Positions 42,101 through 57,300 of a stretch of 64,000 nt of DNA are shown here, in pieces (within the stretch, counting starts at the first letter, position 1; every line of letters begins with the position of its first letter). Below the pieces are notes generated by a model. That model searched no databases. It saw only the letters and a list, made by a program, of their open reading frames with translations, and was not told where the DNA came from. The DNA comes from Apostichopus japonicus (taxonomy: Eukaryota > Echinodermata > Holothuroidea > Aspidochirotida > Stichopodidae). The position numbers and the translations under genes were made by a program. The DNA lies in assembly GCF_037975245.1 (NCBI RefSeq), contig NC_092576.1, positions 36,050,611 through 36,114,610 of the forward strand. Direction: 5' to 3'.

Positions 42101-45100
42101 GAAAACTGCCAAAAAAGGTCACATTAATATTCATGATATTGAAAAACTGCAAAATAAGGTCACATTAATATTCATGATATTGAATGCTTATGGTTTTTTT
42201 ATGCATAAGTTACAAACCTCAGATCAAGTCTATGAACTGACTCCTGGAAACACTATGCCAAATCAGCAATTTCTGTAAGACTTTTGAAGCCAAAAAGATC
42301 TCATAATAGACAAGTCACTGACGGCGGCAGTAGTTTTTACTTTCTAATTTCAGAGTCCTTTGTACTTTGAGTCACGTAACTGTTGCCATTGGCACTATTA
42401 TTGGACTCCAACACATCGAAAAACAATTAACAAAACTAGTTGTACCAGTTACCAGTTACTGCTCAAAAGTACATTGTATATCAGGGATCTGAGTCAAGCT
42501 TCAAAGTATTTGAATGAAACAGACGAATCTTTAGATATAAATCTGGTATGGGAAACATAGTATGAGCTTATTTGGGAACGGACTATCAAATTATTTCTCC
42601 TACCTTACCTGAAAAATGTGCGCATATGAAACAGATGCCCAAAGTTTCATTTCTTTCAGTAACTAGCCACATGCCCTTAATAATGCTTACCAGTTTGGGA
42701 CAATTTTACAAACTGTAATACTGAAACAATTGTGAAGACCAATACTGCGGTACTGTACCATTGGGTTCAAGGTTGAACTTTTCATAAAATCATGATATTA
42801 TTCGGTTTTGGGGACAGCTTCTCGACATGAGTAATGTAATTAACAATAGAGGACGTTAAACGTTATAGCAACGCCATATTGTAATTTGTGAGATAAAAGT
42901 TTATATTCTTTTAACCTTTTAAAACGAGAAATTGTCCCATTTCCCTTCAAGAGTAACTATTTCTAAATGTCATGGCTTTGAAATATGAGCAATATTTTAT
43001 TAAAACATTTAACATAAAAATTCTTAATATCATCTGTTTGTTAGCCCGGTTAGCTTCTCAAATTAATCACTTTCTTGAAGTGTCGAACATTCAAGCTATG
43101 CGCAGAGAATACCTCAATGCTGGTTTGGTTTCGCTCCTAATGTTCAGCTTTGAAGTAAGACAAGAATAAGTGACCAATTAATCTATAAATATGCATGGCG
43201 ATTTCTTACAGTTTTTTTTCAAAATATGTTTTAAAGTCTAAGTACTTGTTTGTTAACATTTAAACTTCGACCTTTTCCAACTTACTGCCCTTAAAGCTCA
43301 GTAGAAATGACACCTTTGTATGAAATCTGTATATCAATATTAATCATTTTTATTGAATATCTGTCATAAAATATGTCGCTGTATGAAAACATTAATTAAT
43401 TACATCTCGAGCCTAAGGCCAGGCTGTAAATTGCCAACTTAATGATCCGATATAAATCAAAACTAATAGAAAGTCGTTAAGTGACACAGTTGAAATATAT
43501 GTAAATAAAAAGATTATATTATTGAAGTAAAATATTGCCTCTCTTATACTCTAATTGATTTAAAAATAGTAGTTTTGATCAATATTATTATATTCTAAAC
43601 TTGCCCTGGTGTAGAGATGAATACAATTTTATTAGAAGGTTGATACAGCTATAGTATCAATATTCATGAATAATGGAACTTGTGTTACAAAATGCATGTT
43701 ATTTGATTATGATGTAAAGTGAATACCGACATTGCACATGAATCTCTTTCACTTTAAAAATGTACAGGCCATTTTTTTCCTTTTCTGATAAAAATGAATT
43801 GATAAGTAACACCAATATATTGCATTAGTTTCCTACATTTGAAGGAGATCGACTCATTGTCATATATAGACTTTATATTTTGTCTTAGCATGTAAACAAA
43901 TTAAAACATTAGTAACTGGTACGACAAACAAAGCTAAGAAGTAATTTAACAAGTTGAAAAATAGAGCATTTAAACGGCACTGTTCGTTTCTATATTTTAT
44001 TCTGGTAAACGATAGTTCTGAGGACTTATATCACAGGTTTCAATGAGTCACAATTTGTGTTTAAAGCTCCAACTGACCTGATTTTCTTCACACTTGGTAA
44101 GACGGTGCCCCATGGTGGGAACTTGTGATTCGTATTATTTCAAAGCGGAAGGTGAAATGTGACAGGTTGTATTCAGTAAAGTGCCATAAATGCAAGGGAA
44201 ACTACTAAATTATCTAAGGTTGCAACCTTCTCAAGAACTACAAATCATGAGGCATTACGGTATATATTGAGTGCACGTTAGTGTTAAAAACAATATAAGT
44301 TAATATAGCTTTTGATTTATAGAAACATTTATCAATTGAAACTGTTGCAGATGATATGCCTAGCCTGTTGGGAGTCACAAAACCCCCAAACAAGATGTTC
44401 AATATGGTACGTTTAATTTGGTTTGTTGTGGGAAGTATTCAATTGATAACGAAACCAAATACAAAATGGGAATGTCAAGCTATAGCAATATACGTGGTTA
44501 CCCTGGCAAATGAGGGCAAAGGTCAATTTTGTGTCTAAAGCTCCAACTGACCCAAACCTGACCTGAAATATCAGAGGTCTTCTTCAGTAAAGTGCCATTG
44601 ATCTACTAGAGTATCTAAGGTTGCCACCTTCCCAAAAACTATTAAAACATCAGGCATTATGCTATATATTGAGTGTAATTTAGTGTTACAAAATCTACCT
44701 ACACGGCTGATCCGATTGCCTTCAAATTTGGTACGAAGGTTCTTCATGATAAAAGACCCTTAGAAAACAAACACTGCCTCATTTCAGAAGTTTAACTATC
44801 CAACATGCAACTTTTTACTTTAACTCAAACAGGGAGCGGTGAGTTGACTTGTCAAATTATATTAAAATATATAGTACTAACTAACCGGAACGAATGTGGG
44901 AGTAAACGTCAAAAGGTCACATGTTACACTTGTCAGAGAGCGGCCTTTCAATATCACTCTAATGGAAAATATTTGGTTGACTTGCAAACTTCACAAGTTT
45001 AATGGACATTTCAAGTAATATCAAAACATGTTTTACCATGATAACTTAAGTAAAAAACCAACGGTCTCGGTCAAAATACTTTTTTTCTATAACTCTAGGG

Positions 45101-45258
45101 CAAAATCATGGAATTGTCTTTCAGGTATAATATGTACGTCTCATTTTACAATTTTCCACAAACTCTTGCGTAGTTGGGGATGTTCAGCTGCATGATTTTA
45201 GTAAGTATAACGTAAAACAAATATATTATAGTTTACACTTCTTCATTTCTTTTCACCA
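39110..45258. other. Repeat-rich stretch without a supported gene
   Basis: Besides the 42.1-kb tandem repeat, a direct repeat pairs about 44150-44300 with about 44570-44700 (shared words TTCAGTAAAGTGCCAT, ATCTAAGGTTGC, ATATATTGAGTG). A shared word AAAGCTCCAACTGACC occurs at about 44062 and 44538. A copy of the old dispersed block lies at 39830-40180. Any 5' UTR exon of the second NACHT gene would lie here; none is identifiable. Confidence 0.45.
42063..42184 (+). repeat. Three-copy 40-41-bp tandem repeat
   Basis: Copies start at about 42063, 42103 and 42144, each reading AAACTGC...AGGTCACATTAATAT and then CATGATAT. The repeats are directly adjacent without spacers. Confidence 0.9.
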
Positions 45259-45275
45259 GATGATCATCTAAAATC

Positions 45276-45324
45276 ATGGGTAACCGCCGCTCACGCCCTA
45301 CAGAACAGGAACTTGATTTAAAAG
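45276..45324 (+). CDS. First coding exon with myristoylation-type N-terminus
   Basis: It encodes MGNRRSRPTEQELDLK and ends in phase 1 (AAAG|GTTCGT). A pyrimidine-rich CTTCATTTCTTTTCACCAG acceptor just upstream implies a spliced 5' UTR. The donor is not optimal, which is the main uncertainty. Confidence 0.6.
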
Positions 45325-48300
45325 GTTCGTCTTATTATCTTTGAATATTTTCAAATGTCTGCTTGAAAATATTTGTGTAAAAAGGTAGGGAGGGGAAACC
45401 GTTCATGTTGATCAGTCTACGTAGTTGAAGACTAAACGTATATATCTATGAAAAGCAGATGCCAAGTATCGTCTTAATCTCCATATTCCAACTGCCTCCT
45501 TCCTCCAACTTTCCTGTTCCGAAATATTTCGCCAATATAATAAATACGCATTGTTAAGGCAGGAAATAGTACACATTGTAATACTCTTTTATTGATTTAA
45601 TATTCAACATGAAAATGCTGTCTTTGTTCTTTAAATTTGGAAGAATAATCGCATGTCGATCACGGCAAATGACTAAGGCAAGGAGTAGCGAAAGGAGTGA
45701 AGTGCAACTTTCATAAAGTTATCGCTAGTTGTTCCTAGAAATGATTGACAAAATAAACAGCATGTACAACATATGTTCAATAGAAATCTTCTTGTAGGTA
45801 CCATGATGCCTCTAGATGAAATTTTGACTAAACAAGGCAATACATAATAGCACCATTGCACATTGAAAGATATCAGTCACTGTGGCGAATCTGATATAAT
45901 CCGATGAGCATCATCTACATACAGTTAACTTAATGTAGAATAATGAATATATTCACGTTAAAGGTATTCAATTGTGACCCTTTTTTATAAGGCCATTATT
46001 GTGCATAAGAAAGGATGAATTTCCTTTTTTAAATAATGAAAAAATAGGATACATATATACATCCCCTGTATTGGTAATTATATAAATTGCTCTGCAAATT
46101 TATTTTTATTTTTTTTGCAACAGCGCAGACCTAATTTTAGTACTTATCTTGATGTACATCATACCAAATGTTCGTAAACTAAATTGTCGCTTATTCTGAA
46201 TGTCATACTGCATCTTTGCATAACGTTTTGTTTCTACTGAATCATCCTTTAATCACGATGTTTTACAGAATTTGAACAAAAATGGCGGTTTGGTTAATTC
46301 CGATCCTTAAACTGCTAAAAAAGTGAATGTACTAACAATCTTTAATTGTTCAAGGAGCTACTTTTGCAGGCTGACTCAATATAACAAAAATGTTGCAACA
46401 CTGCAAAATACCAAGCTATTAATTAAGCTGAGATTAACAGACAAAGATGTCAGGCATAAAAGGTTTATTTAGCCACATGTATAATTACCATTTCCATCGA
46501 TCACCCTAATACACCCTCACACCCTATATCAGAAAACACAAATTACACTTTTAGTTGATATACAGCACGGTGTGTTAACAGGTCTAATATTTCTATCCTA
46601 ACTTAACAGTTAAAAAACAGAAATTCTTACAATCTCTGAAGAAGACGTACAAACTACAATATGACGCAGTCCAGCCAATACCATACATCAAAGACAGACT
46701 TTATCGCGTAGATAAGGTATTTATAGAGGGAGGTATAGAGATCTACATTACTGAAGACGATAAATGGGTAGGTATAGAGTCGTATAAAGATATATTCACT
46801 GACCTGCGGATAAAATCCACACGCCGAATCATAAAAGCAGAAGCCGGGTATGGCAAATCAACATCGACTCTACAACTCGCCTATGATTGGTGCAAAGGTG
46901 TAAAAGATTCACCATTAAAAGACGTAGATATACTTATTCTGCTGCGCCTGAGACAGCTTGGCGGCATTACATCTATCTACGAGGCGATTAAACGGCTCTT
47001 AGTACCTGACGACAAGCAAATAAAATCTACGGATATAAAAGATATTATAGAAAGTTGTACTTCTGTTGAGATACTTCTTGATGGATACGATGAGTACCCT
47101 GATCAAGATACAGAAACTGGAAGTGACGTGGAACGTATAATTACAGGAGAGATTTTCCCAGAGATCAATGTTTCTATAACAACGCGGTATAACCCGAAGG
47201 AGATTGACAAAGACATAACAAAGCATATTAAGTTTACTGGCTTTGACGATGAAGCTCGAGAGAAGTACATTCGTAAGGCAGTCACCGACAATAAATGGGA
47301 AGTCCGGAAAATTAGGGAAGCCTTACAAGCAAACCCAATCCTTGATGACTTATGCGTAGTGCCTCTGCTATTTGTCATGTTCGCTCATATGAGCCACGAG
47401 GAAAAAGAATTTCTTGACTGTAAATCAGTTACAGACTTTTTTCGTAACATGATGAAATGCTTTCATAGCCACATGAGGAACAAACGTCGGAATAATAATA
47501 CAGAACCATACAATAGTCAATTTGAAATCGAACACACTGAATTAGATGAAGTGGCATATGAAGGACTCGCTAACGAAAATCAACAACTTTCTTGGGAGAA
47601 GAAAATGTTGTGTGATCGACTTGGTCGAGGTTTATATAATCACTATCTTGCACTTGGTCTCTTGGTAGAAGAAATGGTTGTTGTCATGACCGAAACAAAT
47701 CGACAGGAGGAACATACAATAATTGAAGTACACTTCTACCATAAGCTATTTTGTGAATGGTTTGCAGCTTTTCGACTCGTTAAAATCGTAGCTGCTACAG
47801 AGGATGCAGCCAAAGTGAAAGAAGTTCTTGATAAATTCGATCCAAATGATCTACAGTACCTCTTCAGATTTAGCTGTGGAATTGACTCTAAAGTTAGCAG
47901 TAAAATAGTAACTTATTTGAAAAGAAGACAGGATTGTAGAAATTTCGCAATCCTCTGCATCATGGAACAAACCGGGGAATTGGATGAAGACATCAAGGGG
48001 ACCATAACAGAGGTCTGCTCTGAAGAGATTAAGCTCCAAACATCTGACAGCAAACTTCTGCAGAGATCCACTATACAGGTCTTAGATCTTGCATCCAGAA
48101 CTGAAGTAAGTAAACTACAACTAATTCAGTCATGAGGGTAGGGTCTTCGCCAATGTCATATGGAATGTTTTTTGTTTTTTTTCTGACATCAACACCAATA
48201 ACGCTAATTACGGACACAAGGTTAGTTAATATATTGGATATAGTTGTAACAATTTTCCTAATAGTTCCACCAGTCACGAGCTATTTAAGTACAGACATAT

Positions 48301-51300
48301 TCCAAAGTACACGTATTTTTCATGTAACCGTTTTGCTGAAGTTACCATGAATTCGTTTTGTGAAGATCGTTCACAAGTATTCAAATACGAGAAAGCAAAA
48401 TGTCATACCCTTATGTGTAGACCGTTAGCAGTAGTGGTTTCATGTTTTATAATAACTTATTCAATACTATTCTGTACGAAAATAAGGATATTTCATGAGC
48501 ATATTTCATTTGAAATATAAATAACAGGGTGATGAAATTGTATTTCAATTATGTGGAACATTAGAAACAGATACACATTGCTGACCGAAACAATGTTGTA
48601 ATGAAATACATTACGTCTTCTGCTTAAAATAAATATTTAACACAATTAGTATAACACAGGCATAGAGTCTAGCATTTATATATGTAGAAATTTGTTGTAA
48701 ATATCTTTCATAACAGGTCCTTCAGTCGAAGACGTCATCTATGATATACTTATTCATCATATAATTCAGTGAATATCTAGGGAAATTGTTTTCCTGTAAT
48801 ATATATTGTTGAACAAAAGTGTTTTAACATATAAGTATCATCCTGAAGCGAAATATTCTGATAAATTACCGGCAATTTATTAAATGATTACGGCTGTACT
48901 TCAGTATTCTATATTTTAGTCACAACAAACATGGCTGAATGGGAATGCCATAAACCCAAATTACCTCGTCATCATACTTGAAATATGGATCGTTCTTCTG
49001 ACGACATGTATATTCTTAAACCAAATAAACTATCAAATAACCCACATTATAATGTTCTCATTGTTAATTCATACTTTTTCTTTAGATTGCAGTATCTTGT
49101 CTTAGCCTGGACACATGTTTTACTAGTGCCGATCAAAGTGAAATAACCCTTGAATCTGGACTTCGTGTGCCCAATCTGTCATCACTCGAGCAAATGGAAA
49201 TCAAAGAACAGAAAGGGAAAATATTTACGGCAGAAGAGATATTAGGAGCAATACGATATGGAATTGAATGTCACAACTTAACAAAGATAACGTTAGTATT
49301 GAACTTATATCCATATTTGAATGTTGGTGATGTGATTTACCAAAAGTAACTGTAATTTTTTAGCGTGGTTTTCACGACCGTTGTATGTTCATAGTGTTAT
49401 GTATTTATCAGTTTTAAACACATTGTGTTAATGCATCAAGAGTGATTATGGTCAAACTGGTTGACACATCAGAGACATGAATGATTGTATGTTTCCTTCA
49501 CAAAAAGATCATTCTTATTTAACAAACAGGATGTAACTAGATGCTTCATACTATTAGTAGAATGACCATCTATTTACACTTTGTATGAACAGGTTCATTG
49601 ATTGTGTGCTGCCACTTTCCTTTAACTCCGAGTCTCTCATCCCAGCAATGAAGACCCATAAATTGACAGGTAAATATAGTTCAACTTATATAGCGATTGC
49701 GTTTCAGTGAGTGTGTAATCATTGGCGTAACCACGGAGAGTGGGATGGAAGGTGTCGAAATATCTGCCAGGCTTCACACAGGAATTGCCAGAACTATTTG
49801 TGTAGCAAATAAGTAAAGCCAGCCACCTAATGGAGCGTTTGGCAACCCCAAAACAGAAACCTATCTGCGATCCAGATTGTTCATTTGATGCTATGTGTAT
49901 TGTAAATTAAATAATAAATCATTTGCATATTTTTCTTTCAGTCTCGTGGAAACCATTGGATTGTGAATTTCATTTAGACCTTAGTAGTGGCAAATGGATT
50001 GACTTTCTACCTGCTTCAGTAAGTATATATGCCGATATTGGTCTTACATTTGTTTAACATTAAAACAAAATGTGTCACGTTGGAATATAGTCGACATTCT
50101 CCCAAAAATATATAACAATGTATTACATATGTGGTTTTTGTGCTTTACACATTGTTTGCATTCTGAAATTTACATCTAACGTTGCATCTAAACTGTGTAT
50201 TTTCTGCTTTTCGTGATTTCCAAAAATAATCAAATAATTAGTAATTGACACGGAATTGTAATGAAAAGTTCACTACTATGGTTTAGGCGTTTATTTTATT
50301 CACCCTTAGCCCTTATAATGGAACATTCGAATTTTGCTAAGAAGATATAATGAGTTCCTTAGACATAACAAAGAGTGACACATTTTTCTTTTCTAGAGGA
50401 ATCAAATTCTTGAAAGTTGCATTTCCAAATAGTTTAACTGTTGCTAACCTAAGCTTATTAAAGCATCAGGAAGTTCATATAAATTTTTTTTTAAATATGT
50501 TAATTTATATTAAAATCATGTTACTTGTCCTGATATTCTTAGTTTGATGATCGACTGAGTTTACAGCAAATGTGTTCGAAGCCAATTGTTCTACAGAGCA
50601 AAGAGGTGAATCAACATCAGCCTTCCTTGATGATGATCTTGAAAATTGCATCCAGGCATAACGTAAGTCAATGTAAAGATATAGCATTAATTTGTAAGGT
50701 TTAAAGAGTAGTTGAAATATTTAATTTTCAAGCTAAGAGCAACTTAATGATAAATTATGAACACAAATATTGTTTACTACATTATCAATAGAAAGAATAA
50801 TCTTTCTTATTGTCAGTAGTTCTAATTGTTAATACAAACATATATGAATGAACTTGCCATAACCCAAAATACTTCGTAATAGTCGCTGTAATATGGATCG
50901 TTGTTCTAACAAAAATGTATATTCTTGAATCTAATATATTGTGAAATAACCCAAATTTGAAGGATTTTTTTTTAATTTACTGTATTCATACTCTAACACT
51001 GTTGATTTTTTTTTTTCTATTTTAGATTGCAGTATCCTGTCTAAACCTAGACAAATGTTTTACTGGTGCAGATCAAAATGAAATAATCCTTGAATCTGGG
51101 ATTCGTGTGCCCAACCTGTCATCACTCGAGCAACTGGAAATCAAAGCAAAGAAAGGGAAAATATTTACGTCAGAAGAGATATTAGGAGCGATACGATATG
51201 GAATTGAATGTCACAACTTATCAAAGATATCGTAAGTATTGAACTCATATCCATATTTGAATGTTGGTGATGTGATTTACCAAAATTAACTTTATTTTTG

Positions 51301-54300
51301 TAGCATGGTTTTCACGACCGTTATATGTTCATAGTGTTATGTATTTATCAGCTTTAAACACATTGTGTTAATGCATCAAGAGTGATTATGGTCAAATTGG
51401 TTGACACATCAGAAACATGAAGGATCATATATTTCCTTCACAAAAAGCTCATTCTTATTTAATAAACAAGATGTAACTTGAATGTTTTATATTATTAGTA
51501 TAATGACCGTCTGTTTACACTTTGTATGAACAGGTTTATTGATTGTGTGCTGCCACTCTCCTTTGACTCCAAGTCTCTCATTCCTACAATGAAAACCCAA
51601 AAATTGACAGGTAAGTGTAGTTCAACATATATAGCGATTGCGTTTTAGTGAGTAATTAATCAGTGGCGTAACCACGGGGAGAGGGATGGGAGGTGTCGAA
51701 ATATCTGTCAGGCCTCACAACAGATTTATGAGAATTATTTGTTTAACAAATAGGTAATGCCTACCACCTAGTAAAGCGTTGAAAATCCAAAACCATAAAC
51801 CTTAGCGCGATCCAGATTGTTAATTTGATGCTATGTGTATTGTTAAGTAAATGATAAATCATTTGCATAATTTTCTTTCAGTCTCGTGGTCACCATTGGA
51901 TTGTGAATTTCATTTAGACCTTAGCAGTGGCAAATGGATTAACTTTCTACCTGCTCCAGTAAGTATATGTGTCGATATCGAACTTACTTCTCTTTTTTTA
52001 ATAGTAAATTTTTGTTAATGTCAAATGGAAAATAATCAACATTCTGTCACAGATATGTAAACATTTATAACATATGTGATTTGTGTGCTTTATATATTTT
52101 GAGGCATTCTGAAATTTACATTTAACGTTGCATCTAAAGTTTGTATTTTGTGTTAATCTCCAATTCCAATCATAATATATTAATTAGTAACTGACACGGA
52201 ATTGAAAGAAAAATGTTTACTAATATGGTTAGATGTTTATACCTGAATCTACTTTATAATGAAACATTCACATTTGTCAATAAGATATAATGAGTGTCTT
52301 AGACATAACGAAGAGTAATTTAATATATTTTTTAGAGGAATTAAAACTCTTTACGGCTGCATTTTAAAATTGTTTTAACTGTTGCTGACCTCTGCTTAGC
52401 AGAGCATCATTAACTTCGTAGTAATACTTTTTTTTAAATATGTTAATTCATGTTAAAATCATGTTACTTGTCCTGTAATTCATAGTTTGATGATCAACTG
52501 AGTTTACAGCAAATGTGTTCGAAGCCAATTGTTCTACAGAGCAAAGAGGTCAATCAACATCAGCCGTCCTTGATCATGATCTTGAAAATTGCATCCAGTC
52601 ATAGTGTAAGTCAATGAAAATATACAGCATTAATTTGTAATGTTTAAAGAGCAGTTGAAATATTTAACTTTCAAGCTAAGGGCAACTTATTGATATATTA
52701 TGAACACAAATATTGTTTACTACGTTATCAATATATAGAATAATCTTTCTTATTGTCAATAGTTCTAGTTGTCAATACAAACAGAGCTGAATGAACTTGC
52801 CATAACCCAAAATACTTCGTCATCGTCGCTGTAATATGGATCATTGTTCTAACAGAACTGTCTATTCTTGAACCCAATATATTGTGAAATAACCCAAATT
52901 TCAAGGAAAAAAGTTATTTACTATATCAATATTTTCTCAATGCTGTATTCGTTGTGTTCTCTTTTAGATGGCAGTATCCTGTCTAAACCTAGACAAATGT
53001 TTTGCTGGTGCAGATCAAAGTAGAATAATCCTTGAATCAGGACTTCGTGTGCCCAAACTGTCATCACTTGAGCAACTGGAAATCAAAGAAAAGAGAGGGA
53101 AAATATTTACGGCCAAAGAGATATTAGGAGCTATACGATATGGAATGAAGTGTAACAACTTAACAAAGATTTCGTTAGTATTGAACTCATTTCCATATTT
53201 GAATGTTGGTGATATGATTTACCAAAGTTAACTATACAATTGTTTAGCGTGGTTTTCACGAGTTTTATATCTCATTTTGTTATGTACTTATCAGTTTAAA
53301 CACATTGTGTTAATGTATCAAAAGGTATTATGGTCAAACTGGTTGACACATCAGAGACATGGATATTCGTAGAACACCTTTACAAGTGTTCGTTGAAATT
53401 TATCAAACAAGGTGTAACTTAAATGTTCTGAACTCTTAGAAGAATAACCGTCTATTTACACTTTGTATGAACAGATTCATTGATTGTGTGCTGCCACTTT
53501 CCTTTGACTCCAAGTCTCTCATTTCTACAATGAAGACCCAAACATTAACAGGTAAGTGTGTTTCAACTTATATAGCGATTGCGTTATATTTAGTATATAT
53601 ACTCAGTAGCGTAACCGTTGGTAGAGAGATGGGAGGTGGCGAACAATATGCCAGACCAGGTAAAAGAATTGTCAGAATTAATTGTTTAGCTAAGAGGTAA
53701 TGCCTGCCACCTAGTTAAGGGTTGGAAATCCAGAACCATAAACCTAACCGCGATCCAGATTGTTAATTTGATGCTATGTGTATTGTCAAGTGAATACGAA
53801 ATCGTTTGCATAATTTTCTTTCAGTCTTGTGGAAACCATTGGATTGTGAATTCCATTTAGACCTTAGCAGTGGCAAATGGAGAGGCTTTTTACCTGATTC
53901 AGTAAGTTTTCATGTTGGTATTGATCTTACATTTGTTTAATTAAAAAAAAATAAAAACTGTGTCAAGCTGGAACATACTCGACATTCTCCAACAGATATG
54001 TAATAACGTATAACGTGATTCTGAAGTTTAAGTTGAATTTTAGCCACCCTACCACCTTATTTGAAGTAATTCAACACAAGTAAGAAAGAAACTCAACATA
54101 AATGAAAAGAAAAGCATATAAAGACAAACATCATATAATTTTATGTTAGAGCACGTGTTTCCAGGATTTATGTATGTCCCTAACACACAAGGCCCAGCAA
54201 CCCATCTAGACAGTTTGCATTCCAGACGGACGGAACCTTTGATTATTTACACGGGGTGCTTCCAAATGAAGAACTGTCTGGAAACTAAGAATAGTTTGGT

Positions 54301-57300
54301 GAGGGTATCATTGTTTAAAAACAAGATTTTGTAGGGTTGCCTGTTTTTGTTGACTTGGTACACGATATTTCGCTGAACAAGTTCACTTTGATTTTCAGTA
54401 ATTGAAATTTCAATACTCAAATGTTATTGTCTTCTGTAATAAAAGCAGAACTTCTCCACCGGCATTACAATATACATACTATGCACCGGTGTATATCTAC
54501 CAACATGAACTTTTATGAATTCATATTTTTGTTTTGTTATATGGTTGATATACATAGACTTTAGCCGCAGGTAGAATGGGAACAATTATTTCGTTCTTCA
54601 AAGGTGTGTATAAAGACGAAGAGCAATGTCGTATTCCCACAAAACGAATGTTACCATAATTCATAGCCCCTTCCCTCTATCCATACCTAAAATCTTAACA
54701 AAGGGTAGAGCCTATAAGGTGTCAATAAGAGTCATACAATCATTAATTAAAAAAAGATCCGTGACTGATGTTAGCACAATTTTTAATATATACCCCTGAA
54801 CGAAAGTTTTCTCACGGGGATGGTATCTCCCTACCCTTAGACCCCTACCCAGAACGAATATGGCAAAATATTTGCCACCCCTTGCTAAAAATCAAATTCC
54901 TAACAGACAGCAGAGTCTTTATGGTGTTATGAAAAGCCAAATGTCAAACAGTTCATTTAACTTAATTTCCCTCAAGCATACAATTTAAGCGGGTTGGGGA
55001 GTTATAAGTTCCCCTCACAGCTTTCATCTACCGTTAATATTATGTGAAATGTTGATACTCAAGGGAGCAATTACAATATATTACAAGTTTACAACTTGAG
55101 GTTCGTTCTTTATTCATTTGAAGACGGTTCTCTTTTTTCAATTCCAGACTAAGGGTCCAACCAGTTTACGACGTCTGTGTTCGAGTATTGTGTCTGTAAG
55201 GAGAACTGATTCTAAACAACTCCAGATGTCTACGATGTTGCTTCTTGAAATTGCATCAAGTCACAACGTAAGTCACCTATATTTTAACACAGCCATAGGA
55301 ATATTTCAAGTTTATTAGATCATTGTAATGCATTTAGATTATTTATCAGTTCAACTGTTTGTCTCTTTAAATGAAAACATATATATATGTAAAGGCAACA
55401 CTAACCATTCTTATAACGGTACATTGCAGTACCATGTGTCCATTATGAGCAACGAATATTATACTTGATCTAATGCTACTAATCTGACCGAGATAATTAC
55501 ATGTTATTTATTAACCAAGTGTTAGTGTCTGATTAAAACAAATGTGACACGATCGCCCGTTATACGCAGCCGAGACTATCACTGTTTTCACTAGTTAAAT
55601 AGTATACACCTTGATATGACACAGTGACGTCACCATTTGTCTAAGAAATATTACCATTAACCTAAGTAATGACAATTTCAATAGTTTATTGTGGACTATG
55701 GAACAAACACGATAGGACCGTTCATTTATCTCCAAACGTTTCAAAAATAGCTATAATTAGAAAAAGAGTTGGAACCCTGCAGACTGAAAGGAAATACAAA
55801 TCTACCATCAAGGTACGTAGTCGTTCCTATATCCCTAGTCTTCACTCATCACCCTCGGCTTCCCTGTAACATTTGTTTAATAAGGGCGCCCTCTAGTCTG
55901 CAAAACCAGTCGGTATATTACAATTAGAATATGCATATATAATAAGGTGCCATTTTCCTTCTTTATTTTTGGATTAAAAAGTAAATATATTTGGTTTGTC
56001 CAACTAATATTGGCTTATTAATATTTTACAAAAGTTTCATGCAATTTGGTACAGTAGAAGGAACGTTTGGAAAAGAATAGCAAAAGCCTAAAAAGTTTAA
56101 AACATTTGAAAACTTTCTTTGACGTACTAGTACACTCAAACAACAAAACACCTCACCTGTTCTCAAATTAAACAAAGCCGCACAGTGAACGTTGATCATC
56201 TGCGCACGAAGACTTACGTATAGATCCCCGCATGGCGGGTCACGTAAAAAGTACATACACTCTATGTGGAGATTCAGTTCGTTACTACTATTTACACTAC
56301 TAGTTACAGTAAGTTACACTTACATATTATGACTGCTAATGGACGTACACCGCGTATGGTTTGCTGCTGTTAGTATATTGACTTACGGTAATTATAGGCC
56401 TATTTAAAGATTATAGGCCTAGGCCTAGGCATGCTTTAGAGATTTGGTCTTTTCTGTAAGACTTGTCGTTGCATGAATGTCAAAGGTAATACCTCTATAT
56501 GTCACCTTGCCAATATGAAATGACTATTTTAGTGGCCAGTATAAATGTCTACTCGTTTGCACCGACAGCGTTAATTCATTATTGGCGTTATACTAAGGCC
56601 TATTGGTTGACGTGGTCGCCTAATGTTAGTTGTAAAAACAAATGTAGGTATAACAAATAACGCTAGCTTTTTAGGGAAAATAAAAAGAAGCAAAAAGTTT
56701 GCGATCTAATACATATCACACGCGTAGGCCTAGGCTACGTCTTAAACACGTCACATGATACCGGACAGTGTCCGCGTTACATTCAGGGTGTCAAGTGTTT
56801 CATTATCAACGTTTTAGCCTTCGTAATGCAACGTTAGACTTTAAATTAACCGTTAGCTACGGCTAGCATAAGATTCTCTTACCGGGAAAAGTAAGAGCTT
56901 AGAATATAGCAATATATATGTATATCCTCCGCCAGCCTTTTTAAATTTGGATTTAATTATTGTCTCAGTCATAAAATTAGTTTCCAACTTTATTCTAAAT
57001 AAATTATCTACCATGGAGTGTGGGCCTAAATAGACAAATGAGGTAAAGTAGGTAGCAGTAAGGATGGATGTTTATAACTAATCTAGGCTAGATCTAGGCT
57101 TACAGTAGGTCAAAAGTGAGAGATCAAAAAATTACAGGTAAACGGTATCAAAATGGGGGGGGGGGGGGATGTAATGAATCTATAAAATTATAAATATTAC
57201 TTTATATTATTATATGACGGTGGCTTCGTTCAAACTGTGTAGGCTTAAGCTAGGCTAGGTTATTTTAAACCGGGCCGGAAATATACCTACGCTACTGGTT

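Noticed and set aside
42063-42184. Short regularly spaced repeats that could suggest a CRISPR array
   Set aside because: The three copies are directly adjacent without unique spacers and the DNA is eukaryotic; it is an ordinary tandem repeat.
47103-47378. Minus-strand open frames over the NACHT exon
   Set aside because: They are shadows of the strongly supported plus-strand NACHT coding sequence.
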